This document shows, one piece after another, positions 1-10,177 of a stretch of DNA of 64,000 nt. The stretch lies in contig WSYJ01000186.1 in NCBI GenBank assembly GCA_020186115.1, positions 3,207,501 to 3,271,500 of the forward strand, written 5' to 3'. The number at the start of each line of letters is the position of its first letter. Positions within the stretch are counted from its first letter, which is position 1. The DNA is from Histomonas meleagridis. Its lineage: Eukaryota > Parabasalia > Tritrichomonadida > Dientamoebidae. A model generated the notes under the pieces. It was not told the origin of the DNA. It did no database searches and worked only from the letters and a program-made list of their open reading frames with translations. A program made the translations under genes and the position numbers.

Positions 1-640
1 TATTCTAAGTTCGATATTTATTTGATATAATTATTTTTTGATCAAGAAGACACTTTACATCTTTAATATGTCCAATTGCACAAGCTCTCATCAATAAATT
101 TCTATATCAATCAAATAAATTCCAAATCTTGTTATAATCAAAAAAAAAAAAAAAAGTTTGAACGCATATCACAAACATTTTTTCTTTGAAATAATAATTG
201 AACTATTTCCATATAACCATTAAAACATGCATCCATATAATTTATGAGAAATCCAAATATTTTATTATAACACCAAAATTTCAATATTAACATTATGAAA
301 CAAATATAAACACTTACTGAATTGAAATCAATTTCTTTTTGTTCTAAAGGTATTTAACAGTTTCAATTTTACCATTTGCACATGCCCAAGTAAATGCTAT
401 TGAAAATAATTTGTATAAATTTCAAAAAGCATAAACAAACAATAAAAGTATAAAATAAATTTAATACCTTTTTGTTCAAGCAGTAAACTGAACAATTTCA
501 GTATTGCCATTTGAAGATGCAATAATAAGCGCTGTTGCATAAAAGTTAATGAAAATAGAAATAATATTTTCGAAGTGAATAATTATTTAAAACAAAAAAT
601 AAGTTATAATATTTTGAGCGTTAATTAATGTAATATTACA
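1..640 (-). pseudogene. Decayed ankyrin-repeat gene, runs off the left edge
   Basis: Read on the minus strand, this stretch holds ankyrin-like pieces such as TALIIASSNGNTEIV near 535-490, AFTWACANGKIE near 400-360 and MRACAIGHIKDVKCLLDQK near 100-50. They are separated by AT-rich spacers like those in the ankyrin genes at 29.6 kb and 42.1 kb; one spacer is about 75 nt (536-610). Frames shift inside the blocks and the NAKD end of the repeat is lost in places, so it looks decayed. The locus continues beyond position 1, so an intact part further left cannot be excluded. A run of 15 or so A lies near 140-155. Confidence 0.6.
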
Positions 641-991
641 ATTGTACTATATTATCTAATTTTTTCATGTTACATATTTTGGTTTCCATTATTCAAACAA
701 GAATATAATTACATTCTCGAGGATTGTTTAAGTAATGCAAAAATTTGATTTTAGTCATTCACCTTCAAATGTTAACATTCCAAAAAGGTGTTTAATACTG
801 TAAGTGTTGTATCCCAATTTTACATAAATGCTACTTTATGACACTAAAAAAGAATCATGTGAAAAGAAGGTTTAAAAATCAAATTCCAGCAAAATTTTAT
901 TATAATATAATTTAAAATTAGGTTGTTGTGGCAATTTTTGGATATTGAATCATTTTCAATCGTTTATCTGATGTCACATATTTTTTAAGCA
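641..991. other. Intergenic, no gene seen
   Basis: AT-rich sequence between the ankyrin relic and the nuclease gene. Nothing protein-like was found on either strand. The 40 bases before the ATG at 992 contain a TCACAT stretch near 974, a possible initiator. Confidence 0.5.
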
Positions 992-3214
992 ATGGGAATT
1001 CTTGGTTTTGCAAAACTCTTAAAAAAACAATACCCACAAATTTATCATGATATAAACTATCTTCTACAAATGCATGTTCATGAATTATATTTTGATGTTA
1101 CATCTATAATTATCAATTCGTTTTTTTCATATTATAATACTTCAAATGAAATTCCAAATGACACCCCAAGAGATGCTATTAGGCAAATAGAATTGGTTGT
1201 CCAAGCCATAAATCCAAGTGATTTAATTTTTATTTCTTTTGATGGTGAGGAAGCAATATCCAAATTTCTAACAACTCGCGACCGAGGTTATAGTCATATT
1301 GAATCATATAAATTAACATCAGAAGTTTTAGTAACATCACTTCAACATCGATGCATCTCATATATTGACGAATATATACAATCCAAAATTGGTACTGATC
1401 CTGTGTGGACCAATTGCAAAGTAATTTTTAGTTCACCAACTCTTTCTGGTGAAGCCGAAGACAAGATTTCTTCATTTATTAAATTACAGCGAGAACGATC
1501 CAATCCATTAAATCCTAAACGAAGGGTCATTTATTCGAATGACAGTGATGTTGTTCTGTTATCACTTAGTCTTCATGAACCAGATACATATATATTACAA
1601 TCAAAGCCAACCATCAACATTCCACGAGAAACATCAATGATATTATCTACGCATGAACTTTTTGTCTTATCTATTGGAGAACTTCGCGAATGTCTTGGCA
1701 AAAAATTAAATGCGACTGATCCAACATCACTTGAACGTGTTATTGATGATTTTATTGGGTTTACAGGATTAATGAAAAGCGAAGTCATACCACAATTTCC
1801 GGATGTTAATCCTACAATTAATAGTATTACTGATATATATATTAATCGTGAAAACAAAGATTTATATCTTGTTGAAAATGGTAAATATAATCGAAGTGTC
1901 TTAAAATACATAGCATATGAACTCGTTAAACGATTAGCAAATAGAGCTAATATTACCATCGAAGAATTAACTGAAAAAGAAACAAAAAAATTTTTAGAAA
2001 ATAAATATGTTAAAACACCATTAAATGAATTAATAATCAAAACTTTGGAAGGAATTGATTTTGTTCTTTGTAGTTATTTCATTGGAATTCCATCATGGGA
2101 ATGGCAATATCCCGAATTATTTTCTCCGCCATTATGTAGCTTATTAAATTATATAGATACTCATGAATCACATTTCGAAATTGGTGAAATGCCAACTTCA
2201 CTTTATGGCAAATTTATATCAACTATAAGAACAAGAGTAGATTTACCACCGAAATTATATGAAGTTGCTAATAATGATCCACGAATGACACAATTCTTCC
2301 CTATAAACCCTGAGAGACATCCAAGCGGAATTTATATTCTACCAATAATAGATGAAAAAATTACTAAAGCTGTTTATAATGAATATGTCGATACTGTGAA
2401 AGATGAGCCTTGGTTAACATGGAAAAGCCAGGGTAATACTTATGTGTTAACAAATAAAGGTAAAATTAATATCGAATATAAAGCAAATGGACCTTGTAAA
2501 CCGATAATTCCTGAACCTGTAAAAACTAATTTAAGACAAATTATTTCAATTACTTATACACCTTATAATTCATTTATAAAGGAATTTAATAAATATTTTA
2601 AATTATATATTCCTTGGACAGTTGCAAATAAAAAATTAAAAATCGGTAAATGGTTTAATGCGATAGAAAAATATATTTTAATTGATAACAAAAATTATTT
2701 TGAGAGAAAAAACATTAGCTTACAATTATTATCAAATAAAAGCAAATTAATTACACCTGGTTATACCTTATTATTAAATGGTAAAACATATTATACTAAA
2801 GAAGCACTTGATTTAATCATGCAAATGTATAAAGAATACCCGCTTTATATACAAACAAAAATGGATGGAGAATCTCTATCTGAACAACAAAAAATAGAAT
2901 TGTGTACAATATGGGCAAGAATCGTGAAAAGAATTCCATACTTAGCTTCCGCTTCAACTTTAGCGTTACCTTTGTCGATCATAAGACAAATCGAATCAAG
3001 GAAAATTAGAGGAAATTGTCGGATAATGGTTGTGAAAGATTGTTACGCACCAAAAGGAATGTGCGGTACTGTGATTGCTTGTAATGATGAATTGGAATTA
3101 GCTTACGTAATAATGGATAATGAATTACCAACAACTACATCATTACATTTCTTGTTGAATAGTAGTCGAGGCTTGATAATTGAATATAAATACATAAGGC
3201 CTTTAATAAACTAA
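992..3214 (+). CDS. XRN-type 5'-3' exoribonuclease, divergent
   Basis: Probable 5'-to-3' exoribonuclease of the Xrn1/Rat1 family, which degrades RNA with a 5' monophosphate. The first ~230 residues match the XRN N-terminal nuclease layout: MGILGFAKLLKKQYP at the start, an aspartate at about 35 (LYFDV), D84 in SFDGEE, E154/E156 in GEAEDKI, and D184/D186 in SNDSDVVLL followed by HEPDTYIL. These are the positions that bind catalytic metals in the family, and all are kept. The rest (about 300-740) is less recognisable; an SH3-like segment may lie near the C-terminus (VKDCYAPKGMCGTVIA). At 740 residues it is shorter than typical Rat1/Xrn2 (900-1000). The start is the first ATG. Whether it acts in nucleus or cytoplasm cannot be told. 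Confidence 0.8.
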   Translation: MGILGFAKLLKKQYPQIYHDINYLLQMHVHELYFDVTSIIINSFFSYYNTSNEIPNDTPRDAIRQIELVVQAINPSDLIFISFDGEEAISKFLTTRDRGYSHIESYKLTSEVLVTSLQHRCISYIDEYIQSKIGTDPVWTNCKVIFSSPTLSGEAEDKISSFIKLQRERSNPLNPKRRVIYSNDSDVVLLSLSLHEPDTYILQSKPTINIPRETSMILSTHELFVLSIGELRECLGKKLNATDPTSLERVIDDFIGFTGLMKSEVIPQFPDVNPTINSITDIYINRENKDLYLVENGKYNRSVLKYIAYELVKRLANRANITIEELTEKETKKFLENKYVKTPLNELIIKTLEGIDFVLCSYFIGIPSWEWQYPELFSPPLCSLLNYIDTHESHFEIGEMPTSLYGKFISTIRTRVDLPPKLYEVANNDPRMTQFFPINPERHPSGIYILPIIDEKITKAVYNEYVDTVKDEPWLTWKSQGNTYVLTNKGKINIEYKANGPCKPIIPEPVKTNLRQIISITYTPYNSFIKEFNKYFKLYIPWTVANKKLKIGKWFNAIEKYILIDNKNYFERKNISLQLLSNKSKLITPGYTLLLNGKTYYTKEALDLIMQMYKEYPLYIQTKMDGESLSEQQKIELCTIWARIVKRIPYLASASTLALPLSIIRQIESRKIRGNCRIMVVKDCYAPKGMCGTVIACNDELELAYVIMDNELPTTTSLHFLLNSSRGLIIEYKYIRPLIN

Positions 3215-3353
3215 GAGTATACAAGAAAATTTACCTTAAAATGTGTGCTGCTAGAGCAATATATTTGAATTAGGCCAAACGAAATCACCAAATAAGAAAA
3301 AGTGCGCCGATCATTTTTGCTACAAAAAATCCCTTTGCACAATTGTTTTAAAA

Positions 3354-4700
3354 ATGAAGTACAAAAATCAAGTTGTTGACAAAAAAACAAAATGCAAAGT
3401 GGTGAGTCAATCGGGTTCTGAGTTAAATGGAATTTTTGATCAAAAAGATCTCGACTTATTTACATCTTTCCTTTCTTTTATGAAAGATACAATACAAATC
3501 ATAGCAGAAAACAGTTTCACACAAACTGGCACGGATTTTTATGCATCAATAAATTCATTTAATACTCAATTTAATAATTATTTAGATGATCAACAAACAT
3601 TATCTTATTTTATTTCTTCCCACACCTCACTGATTTCTAATTTCCTTACAAGCATATTTTCTCAAAATCAAAATATTATAGATATATCAACAGCTTTACA
3701 AATCAGCGCAAAAATCATGAGCTCTGGAATAAAAACAGATTCAGCATCTCTTTTTGAAATATGTATGAATCTTCATACTTCACCAGATCAAGAAATTTCA
3801 TTTCTTGCTCTAAAATGCATTATAAATTCTCTTTCATCCAATTCATATTCTATTCAAATCCTCAAAGAAACAGATTTCATTCCCCAAGAAATAGAAAGGG
3901 TATTAAATGGGTTTCTCAATGATGAATGTTTTCATTTTTTCTCGAAGTGTGTTACATTTGATGTGATTACATCAAAGGAACCGTTAATGGCTCTTCTTGA
4001 AATTGGTCTTGTTCATTCGCAAAATCCTTATTCATTTAAGATGGTTTCAGATATTCTTCGTAAAAACGATTTAATATCTGAAGCTATTTCACTTGGGCTT
4101 CTCGAGAAAATCCGAGAAAATATGGAAACAATGAATCCGATATATTTTAAATCACTTTTATCTATTCTTACATTAGTAGAAATGAGTTCATTAGGTGATA
4201 TTTTCTATACTTCTTTTCCTTTTTTTGATATTCTTTTTAATATGCTTGATTTGTGTAATGAAAGTGATTTCATTTTAGCTTTAAGGTTTATTTATTTCAT
4301 TGTGCCAACTTATTGGTACGAGATAACTGTATCTAAAATTGTGGAAAAAGTTGTTTGTATGTTTGAAAACGCTTCTTTTAGTGTATTCGAAGCAATATTC
4401 GACTTTCTTACTTTATATTGTCAGAATGCTGATATTGAATCCATTAAAAGAATATTTAATTCACAAACAATGAATATTCTTGCAAAAGCTTATGAATCAG
4501 AAAATATCTCTGCTTTTAATCTCCTCTCTGAGCTTTTAGGTACTTTGATTAATATTGATTCTGAGTATTTCAAAATGGTTTTGAGGAATTCAGTTGTGTT
4601 GGAATATCTTAGAGAGAAATTATGTTCTGATGTTGGTGAAGTATTATACTCTGTGCACTCTATTTTGGATCATCTTGAATTAGATGATAGCGTTTTATAG
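3354..4700 (+). CDS. Helical-repeat (armadillo-like) protein, unknown function
   Basis: 448 residues, predicted almost entirely alpha-helical, with leucine/isoleucine-rich stretches of about 40 residues that look like ARM/HEAT-type solenoid repeats (for example ISFLALKCIINSLSS and FILALRFIYFIV). There is no signal peptide or membrane helix. A TCATTTTTG initiator-like motif lies about 40 nt before the ATG. It sits tail-to-tail with the CEP20-like gene. It resembles in style the 514-residue protein at 8529-10073 and may belong to the same trichomonad family of ARM-like proteins, but no function can be assigned. Confidence 0.7.
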   Translation: MKYKNQVVDKKTKCKVVSQSGSELNGIFDQKDLDLFTSFLSFMKDTIQIIAENSFTQTGTDFYASINSFNTQFNNYLDDQQTLSYFISSHTSLISNFLTSIFSQNQNIIDISTALQISAKIMSSGIKTDSASLFEICMNLHTSPDQEISFLALKCIINSLSSNSYSIQILKETDFIPQEIERVLNGFLNDECFHFFSKCVTFDVITSKEPLMALLEIGLVHSQNPYSFKMVSDILRKNDLISEAISLGLLEKIRENMETMNPIYFKSLLSILTLVEMSSLGDIFYTSFPFFDILFNMLDLCNESDFILALRFIYFIVPTYWYEITVSKIVEKVVCMFENASFSVFEAIFDFLTLYCQNADIESIKRIFNSQTMNILAKAYESENISAFNLLSELLGTLINIDSEYFKMVLRNSVVLEYLREKLCSDVGEVLYSVHSILDHLELDDSVL

Positions 4701-4775
4701 AAAATTATAATAAAATAAAAATACATTTTTATTAACACAGAAATTGGTACACTTTAAACCTTGTGAAAGTTCTTT

Positions 4776-5207
4776 TTAAATAGAATGAATCTCAAAAAAT
4801 CCTTGTTCTTGTTGATTATCAGAATTACGATTTCGTGTTGGAATATCATATGCTTCATTTGAGTCTTGCTCAATATTAGTTAGCGTGTAAAGAATTGGAA
4901 CTTCTGTGTTTGAATCAATGTTGAGAATATGGGAAAGAAATTGTCGATCCATTGTTTCATCACTTTGAGATTCTCGATTAAACACGGATAGTGTATTGGA
5001 ATATCCATTAAATTTCAAATATTCTTTGATTAATTCATTAATAATAAAATTTTCTTGTGTCAATTGATTGCTTGCATTTTTTGTTTGGTCTTCGTGCGTG
5101 ATCAAATTGAATACTTTTTGTCTCACAGAAGAACTTATTTGATCTAATTTCCCGTTTTGTTCAAGATTTGCAATAATTTCATTATGGAGCTCAGCAAATG
5201 TCGTCAT
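4776..5207 (-). CDS. CEP20/FOR20-like LisH centrosomal protein
   Basis: Small basal-body/centrosome protein of the FOP-related family (FOR20, also called CEP20 or FOPNL), needed elsewhere for cilia and centriolar satellites. The protein starts MTTFAELHNEI and carries the LisH-type core NFIINELIKEYLKFNGYSNT followed by the family pattern DRQFLSHILNI and VPILYTL. The start is the ATG at 5207; an upstream in-frame extension has no ATG. About 143 residues, close to family length (~174). A trichomonad with flagella and basal bodies is a sensible host for such a gene. The tail beyond residue ~115 is low-complexity and may be lineage-specific. Confidence 0.8.
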   Translation of the reverse strand: MTTFAELHNEIIANLEQNGKLDQISSSVRQKVFNLITHEDQTKNASNQLTQENFIINELIKEYLKFNGYSNTLSVFNRESQSDETMDRQFLSHILNIDSNTEVPILYTLTNIEQDSNEAYDIPTRNRNSDNQQEQGFFEIHSI

Positions 5208-5667
5208 TACGTTTAAAATTAAAAAAAAAAATGCCAAATTATTATCATTCAATTTTCACTGTCACTTACTAAGTCGTTTCATAAAAAATATTATAAAATA
5301 TAACCTTAATGAAATATTGGCTGTAAAACATATACTTTCAAATCTATATTATTATAATAATATAAGATATATCTTTTGATATCAACAAAAATTTAAACGA
5401 TGATAAAAAAATATTTATTAATTCATATAATCATCATGCAATATTTTTTTCAGTATAGTAATTTTAGGAGATTACAGAAATTCCCCTCTTTATGAATTTT
5501 CCATTGTTCAATTTTTCGAAATTCGATCTGATTTCGACCTTACTTTTTCGGGAATCAAAGAATATTCCTATATAGTAATGTTGTATGTTAAATATTTTTA
5601 TTTTCTAACTCATTATTTTGTATCTATTCTAAAACAATCGAAGATTTTGAATAATTTCATTACTTAA
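5208..5667. other. Intergenic, 5' region of CEP20-like gene and 3' end of deubiquitinase
   Basis: No gene seen. The upstream region of the CEP20-like gene holds a T-run (A-run on the plus strand at 5221-5231). The remainder is AT-rich with a short C/G-richer patch near 5480-5560 that shows no RNA fold or coding sense I can support. Confidence 0.4.
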
Positions 5668-8460
5668 TTAAGAAAAGAATTCTTTTACAGTTAATATCGA
5701 TTCAAAAAATATACAAAACAAAATATTTACAAATATGAAATTGATTTTCGTTGTGATTCTGTTTTTGCTATTCAACATTCCACTCAATGACCTTGTTATC
5801 AAGTTTGGCTCTCTCGCCACTGCGATTGAATCCTCTTCCACAATTGCGATACAAAATCTTTGATTTTGCCTTGTCATTTTTGCAATCAACTTCAACATCA
5901 CTGGGTAAAGTAATTCATTTTCCTCCACTATTTCTTTAATTTTTGGCTTTTCATTTATGAATATTATCACCGAACTTTTCTGATCGTTTTGGGGGGACTC
6001 GTTAATTCTTTTCATTTTTCTGAAGACGTCGTTACACGTTGTCACTTTTCTGATCGGCAGTAGCCTTGAGACCGATGTGAACGTTAAGCATTGAAAAGAC
6101 GTTGTAAACCTCACTTCAATGTTCATTGGGTCACCCCGTGATAACATTTTCTTAAAACGTTCTCTGTTCAAAGGTAATTCATATCGAATTAGGTCCACCC
6201 TAAAGTTCTCTTTGGGAACTTTATCTTTGTACCCATAGAATTTTTCAATTTTTGAGAACTTTCCGATCGAAAACTGATAATTTAATTTGTCGCTTAGGCC
6301 TAAGTTGGGGAACAGTTTTGGGATTAACTTGATGATATCTTTACATATATAATTTTTAGGTATCCAAAACGGCTCTCTTACCTTTTGATAGAATTGGCAG
6401 GTGACTAATTTTAAGTAATGCGACGAATATAATGATAATGAACAAACAGTTACTTTATCTTTCAGTAATTGATACGACAAATTATTTAACGGGAAACAAG
6501 AAACAAATGGATAATTTAATGGTAACATCGGCTCATTATTATTTAACAATAAAATTTTACGCGGATGAATATTAACCTCAATCGATATCCTCTTTTGGAT
6601 GTCATAATACGTGTTCGACAATGACATATTTAAACATATTGGAATCGGCCCATTAAATTTCAAATTGATATTACGAAATGACGTTTCATATATTATTGCT
6701 CCGGAGCCTGTTATCTCCTTTCGAAAAGGGCGATGTTGATACCGTTGCTCATAGCCTGTTTCGAAAAATCGTTCGATGTTATTTCCATAAGTTAAACATA
6801 TGTACGGCGCTTTCTCAGTTGACAAGAAAAATGGGAAATCGTTGAATTCATTTGCATTAAAAACATAGAAATTAGTTATATGACCTTTGATGATATATGT
6901 TGATGCTATTGTAGTCAAAGGTAATGGCCCTATGAATTGTGACTTACCCGGTAACTGCGCCCATACATTCATATCTTTGGTTAATTGATATGTTGGGAAA
7001 AAACGTAAAATTAAATTAGTAAATGTTTCGGTCGAATTACTCCAATGACATGGTTTAAGTTTTTCATTGCTTAATGGCTTTCCAATCATTTCTTTGCCAA
7101 TGATAAAACGTGAAAAATATAAATTTGATTGATATGGAATTAAATGATAAGGAATAAAATTGTCAGTGATAACTAAATGATGGCAATCTTTTCGTACGTA
7201 AAAGACCATATACGCTACTGCAGAAGTGAAAGTGAATGACTTGAAAAATGATGGCTCTTCATTAGTAGTAGTACCAAACAATCGATAAATAGTGGCTATA
7301 TCAACTACACGCGTACTTCCATCATTAAAATATATCCATTGTTCTCCTAAATTTACTCGGATAAATGATGTGTAATGCCCAAAAATTGGATTTCCACTAT
7401 GCGCTGATATTGCATAAAGTTCATATTCAGTTTCATTGTTTGTTTCTTCTGTATAATCCTTTAAATTAATAGTAAAAGGACACTCGAAATGATTACGAAG
7501 TTCAATAACCGCATTTTTCTCTGAAATATATTGAAAACGACAAAGGTGAAACACAAAAATTGAAGGGAGCTTTGAAAAAGTGAACGTTTGGTGCGCTTTG
7601 ATGATGCCAAGTTCGCCTGTGTCATAAGACTCAATCTCTTCCGGTTTAGTAAGAAGATTTAATGATTCGTATAGATTACTGAGACCAGAAATTGGTATTG
7701 GAAATGAATAAAATGATTCGATTTTTTCAGTAATGTAATTATGTGATTGATTAGAAATTATATGTTTGGTTAAACCACCAAAAATTTGATTAATGGATGT
7801 GGTAAAGGTTTGGCCTAAATCACTTTCAAGTCGTTCTAATATCCCAATTAAAAATTCATTTGCATCATTTTGAACATTGGCTAAATCATTAAATGGACCT
7901 AATGCATGGATGAGCGTGTCTAAAGTTGGCGCCTTTGATGATGATTGTAAATCTAAAAATAATTGTTGGAATGCTGCAGGTGCTGATGGAGGATCAGTAT
8001 AACTATAAATGAGTTGACGAAAAGAGCCTGTATAAAATAAAATTTGTATTATTGTGGCCATATAACATGTTGATCCAGAATTTAATAATCCTAAATATTT
8101 ATCTTTTCGAGTATAAGGGTAATCATTACATAACTGAATTCCAATAAAAAAATTATTATCAAATTCATTGAGATGAATAGCACAAAATGGTTGAGATTTT
8201 GTGAAGTTAGCTCTAGTTGAAATCAATTGTTCCATTGAAATAATATCAATAGAAAATGAAAATATTTCATCTGGTTGCCATTGTGAGGCTGTACAACAAT
8301 AAATAAATATTGTTGAAATATTACAATTTAAAAAAGCAATAAATTTTTCATCTTCTTGCACAAAAACAGGTGAACATGAATGTCCGTTTTCATTTGGGGT
8401 AAGGTTCCACTCAAAATAATTTGGTTCTGTAATCTTTTGTTGGGAAGAACCCAATCCCAT
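5668..8460 (-). CDS. Ubiquitin carboxyl-terminal hydrolase, USP7-like
   Basis: Peptidase C19 deubiquitinase of about 930 residues. The Cys box is YLGLLNSGSTCYM, with the nucleophile at about residue 132. The His box is SGNPIFGHYTSFIR, followed by WIYFNDGSTRVV. In between, ELGIIKAHQTFTFSKLPSIF and the following FHLCRFQY match the USP7/UBP15 branch closely. The ~110 residues before the Cys box (NYFEWNLTP...SPVF) could be a diverged MATH domain, as in USP7. The ~480 residues after the catalytic core probably hold ubiquitin-like folds (LRVDLIRYELPLNRE, VRFTTSFQ). I chose the ATG at 8460, because codons upstream lack an ATG and an initiator lies just before it. The stop of the upstream gene is only 68 nt away. 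Confidence 0.88.
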   Translation of the reverse strand: MGLGSSQQKITEPNYFEWNLTPNENGHSCSPVFVQEDEKFIAFLNCNISTIFIYCCTASQWQPDEIFSFSIDIISMEQLISTRANFTKSQPFCAIHLNEFDNNFFIGIQLCNDYPYTRKDKYLGLLNSGSTCYMATIIQILFYTGSFRQLIYSYTDPPSAPAAFQQLFLDLQSSSKAPTLDTLIHALGPFNDLANVQNDANEFLIGILERLESDLGQTFTTSINQIFGGLTKHIISNQSHNYITEKIESFYSFPIPISGLSNLYESLNLLTKPEEIESYDTGELGIIKAHQTFTFSKLPSIFVFHLCRFQYISEKNAVIELRNHFECPFTINLKDYTEETNNETEYELYAISAHSGNPIFGHYTSFIRVNLGEQWIYFNDGSTRVVDIATIYRLFGTTTNEEPSFFKSFTFTSAVAYMVFYVRKDCHHLVITDNFIPYHLIPYQSNLYFSRFIIGKEMIGKPLSNEKLKPCHWSNSTETFTNLILRFFPTYQLTKDMNVWAQLPGKSQFIGPLPLTTIASTYIIKGHITNFYVFNANEFNDFPFFLSTEKAPYICLTYGNNIERFFETGYEQRYQHRPFRKEITGSGAIIYETSFRNINLKFNGPIPICLNMSLSNTYYDIQKRISIEVNIHPRKILLLNNNEPMLPLNYPFVSCFPLNNLSYQLLKDKVTVCSLSLYSSHYLKLVTCQFYQKVREPFWIPKNYICKDIIKLIPKLFPNLGLSDKLNYQFSIGKFSKIEKFYGYKDKVPKENFRVDLIRYELPLNRERFKKMLSRGDPMNIEVRFTTSFQCLTFTSVSRLLPIRKVTTCNDVFRKMKRINESPQNDQKSSVIIFINEKPKIKEIVEENELLYPVMLKLIAKMTRQNQRFCIAIVEEDSIAVAREPNLITRSLSGMLNSKNRITTKINFIFVNILFCIFFESILTVKEFFS

Positions 8461-8481
8461 CAATACAAAACCTCCTAATAA

Positions 8482-8496
8482 CCAATGAAATGTGAT
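8482..8496 (-). promoter_or_regulatory. Initiator-like motif of the USP7-like gene
   Basis: On the minus strand this reads ATCACATTTCATTGG, close to the trichomonad initiator consensus (TCAYT-rich, known from Trichomonas vaginalis). It ends about 22 nt before the ATG at 8460 and supports that start. It lies inside the 68-nt gap between two genes on the same strand. Confidence 0.5.
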
Positions 8497-8528
8497 ATGA
8501 AAACAAGAAAAGTTCAATTAAATTTTTT

Positions 8529-10073
8529 TTAATAAATTACAACTTCTTCTGTATTAGGATAATAAGCATTTAATATTCCTTCAATTTTTGGATCTAAATC
8601 TTCATAATACCCTAACGATTTTTCCAAAAAGTCTGGAAAGATTTGAGTTGTTAAAATTTGATATTCTTCTGATTGATTTTCAGCACCGAATTTTCCGAAA
8701 GTTGACAAAATTTTATCAATTAAATCTAAACAATCTTTCATTAATTCAGTATCTCCACATTGAAGAGAAACGAATAAATCAGGAACAGCACTAAGCTTAA
8801 CAAATTCATTTAATTGGTCTATATTTGCTTTTTCCATTATAGTTATCATAAGTTTAATTAAATCTTCTTTTAAAGATAATGTTCCATCATCCATTATCCA
8901 CTCCGAAATCTCTGCGAAAACTTCAATGTTAAAATCATATAAAGCTTCATCTGAAGCTATTTTATTATTTATCATAATTAAAGCAGAACCATAAAGTTCT
9001 CGATAAGTTTGTTCAGTTAAACTTGAACCATTTCTTCTTAAATATAGAAGTGTTGATTCAATATCAATAATTTGAGCTATTAAAGCTCGATTTTGTTCAT
9101 CAGAACAATAAATAGAATTTATAAATAATTCAAATGCAGGCCTTAAATTACAATCTTCATCTTCAATCAATGTTATTGTTTCATCTTCATCTCCTTCTTC
9201 AAATAATAACATTGTTTCATATACTCGATTATATACTTTTAGTTCAATAAACAAATTTATTTTTTCTTTAAATTTCGTCGTATAAATATCAAAGAAATCA
9301 ATGATTATATTGTATAAATGACGTTTTGGTACTTCTATAATACGTAAATATAAATTAATTATATCAATTTCTTCTTGTGGATGTACTAAATTTGGTGAAA
9401 GAAGAAAATTATTTAATATGTCAATCATAACTTGCTCAATTTTAATATCATCTGTTTCAGAACCATCTCCATTTTCATATTTTTCTTGGATGTTACTGTA
9501 TAAAAAATTTGCAAAAATTGGCAAAAATGCTTGTTGATAGATGGTATAAATTAAATGAAATTGTAATGTTGAAAGATCTAAAAAAAGAACAATATTATAA
9601 ATAAAACGTGACCTTGGGATGTTTCCATTGGTTACCGTTGGTTCTGTGAAATCAATAATGATCGATTTTAAAAATGGAAGTAACCCAAAAGATTCATTTA
9701 AAAAAAATTCATTTGTTTCTGGTGTTTGACCAATAATACGGTCAATCATTGAAATGATTGATTCGCCAAATTGAGGGAAATTTATAAAGCAAAAACAAAG
9801 ATCAGAAAAGAAATCTTGTTGAAGAAAAAAATCAATATTAATTTTTCCTTTTTGAGCAAAAAAATTTTGAAATCCATTTAAAATAGTACTCAAAGATTGA
9901 ATATCTGTTGTTGAAATTGCTCTTTTAAGATCTTCAAAAATTACAGGTTCGATGGTTTTAACTGAGTTAGAATCACTTTCCTCTTCATGTTTTATTTGAG
10001 TCAAATATTTAGTAACACTACGAAATCGTCCATTTGAAGAATGAATATGATTTAATTTATAGGACACATGCAT
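8529..10073 (-). CDS. Armadillo-like helical protein, unknown function
   Basis: 514 residues, acidic, helical throughout, with solenoid-like hydrophobic spacing (FGLLPFLKSIIIDF, LSTLQFHLIYTIYQQAF, ELMKDCLDLIDKIL). No catalytic motif, membrane helix or signal peptide. An acidic patch (LFEEGDEDETITLIEDEDC) lies near residue 290. The start is the first ATG at 10073. It is head-to-head with the phosphatase gene (104 nt between starts), so the two may share a promoter region. A family of ARM-like proteins is common in trichomonads; a regulatory-scaffold role would be a guess. Confidence 0.65.
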   Translation of the reverse strand: MHVSYKLNHIHSSNGRFRSVTKYLTQIKHEEESDSNSVKTIEPVIFEDLKRAISTTDIQSLSTILNGFQNFFAQKGKINIDFFLQQDFFSDLCFCFINFPQFGESIISMIDRIIGQTPETNEFFLNESFGLLPFLKSIIIDFTEPTVTNGNIPRSRFIYNIVLFLDLSTLQFHLIYTIYQQAFLPIFANFLYSNIQEKYENGDGSETDDIKIEQVMIDILNNFLLSPNLVHPQEEIDIINLYLRIIEVPKRHLYNIIIDFFDIYTTKFKEKINLFIELKVYNRVYETMLLFEEGDEDETITLIEDEDCNLRPAFELFINSIYCSDEQNRALIAQIIDIESTLLYLRRNGSSLTEQTYRELYGSALIMINNKIASDEALYDFNIEVFAEISEWIMDDGTLSLKEDLIKLMITIMEKANIDQLNEFVKLSAVPDLFVSLQCGDTELMKDCLDLIDKILSTFGKFGAENQSEEYQILTTQIFPDFLEKSLGYYEDLDPKIEGILNAYYPNTEEVVIY

Positions 10074-10177
10074 TCAAAGAAATTAACGTACTCATGTTAT
10101 AAAGGATTTACTTTGCAAATAACTCAAAAAGTTGGAAAGTACACGTAAGAATCTAAAAACGCCAACCAGCAAAAAAA

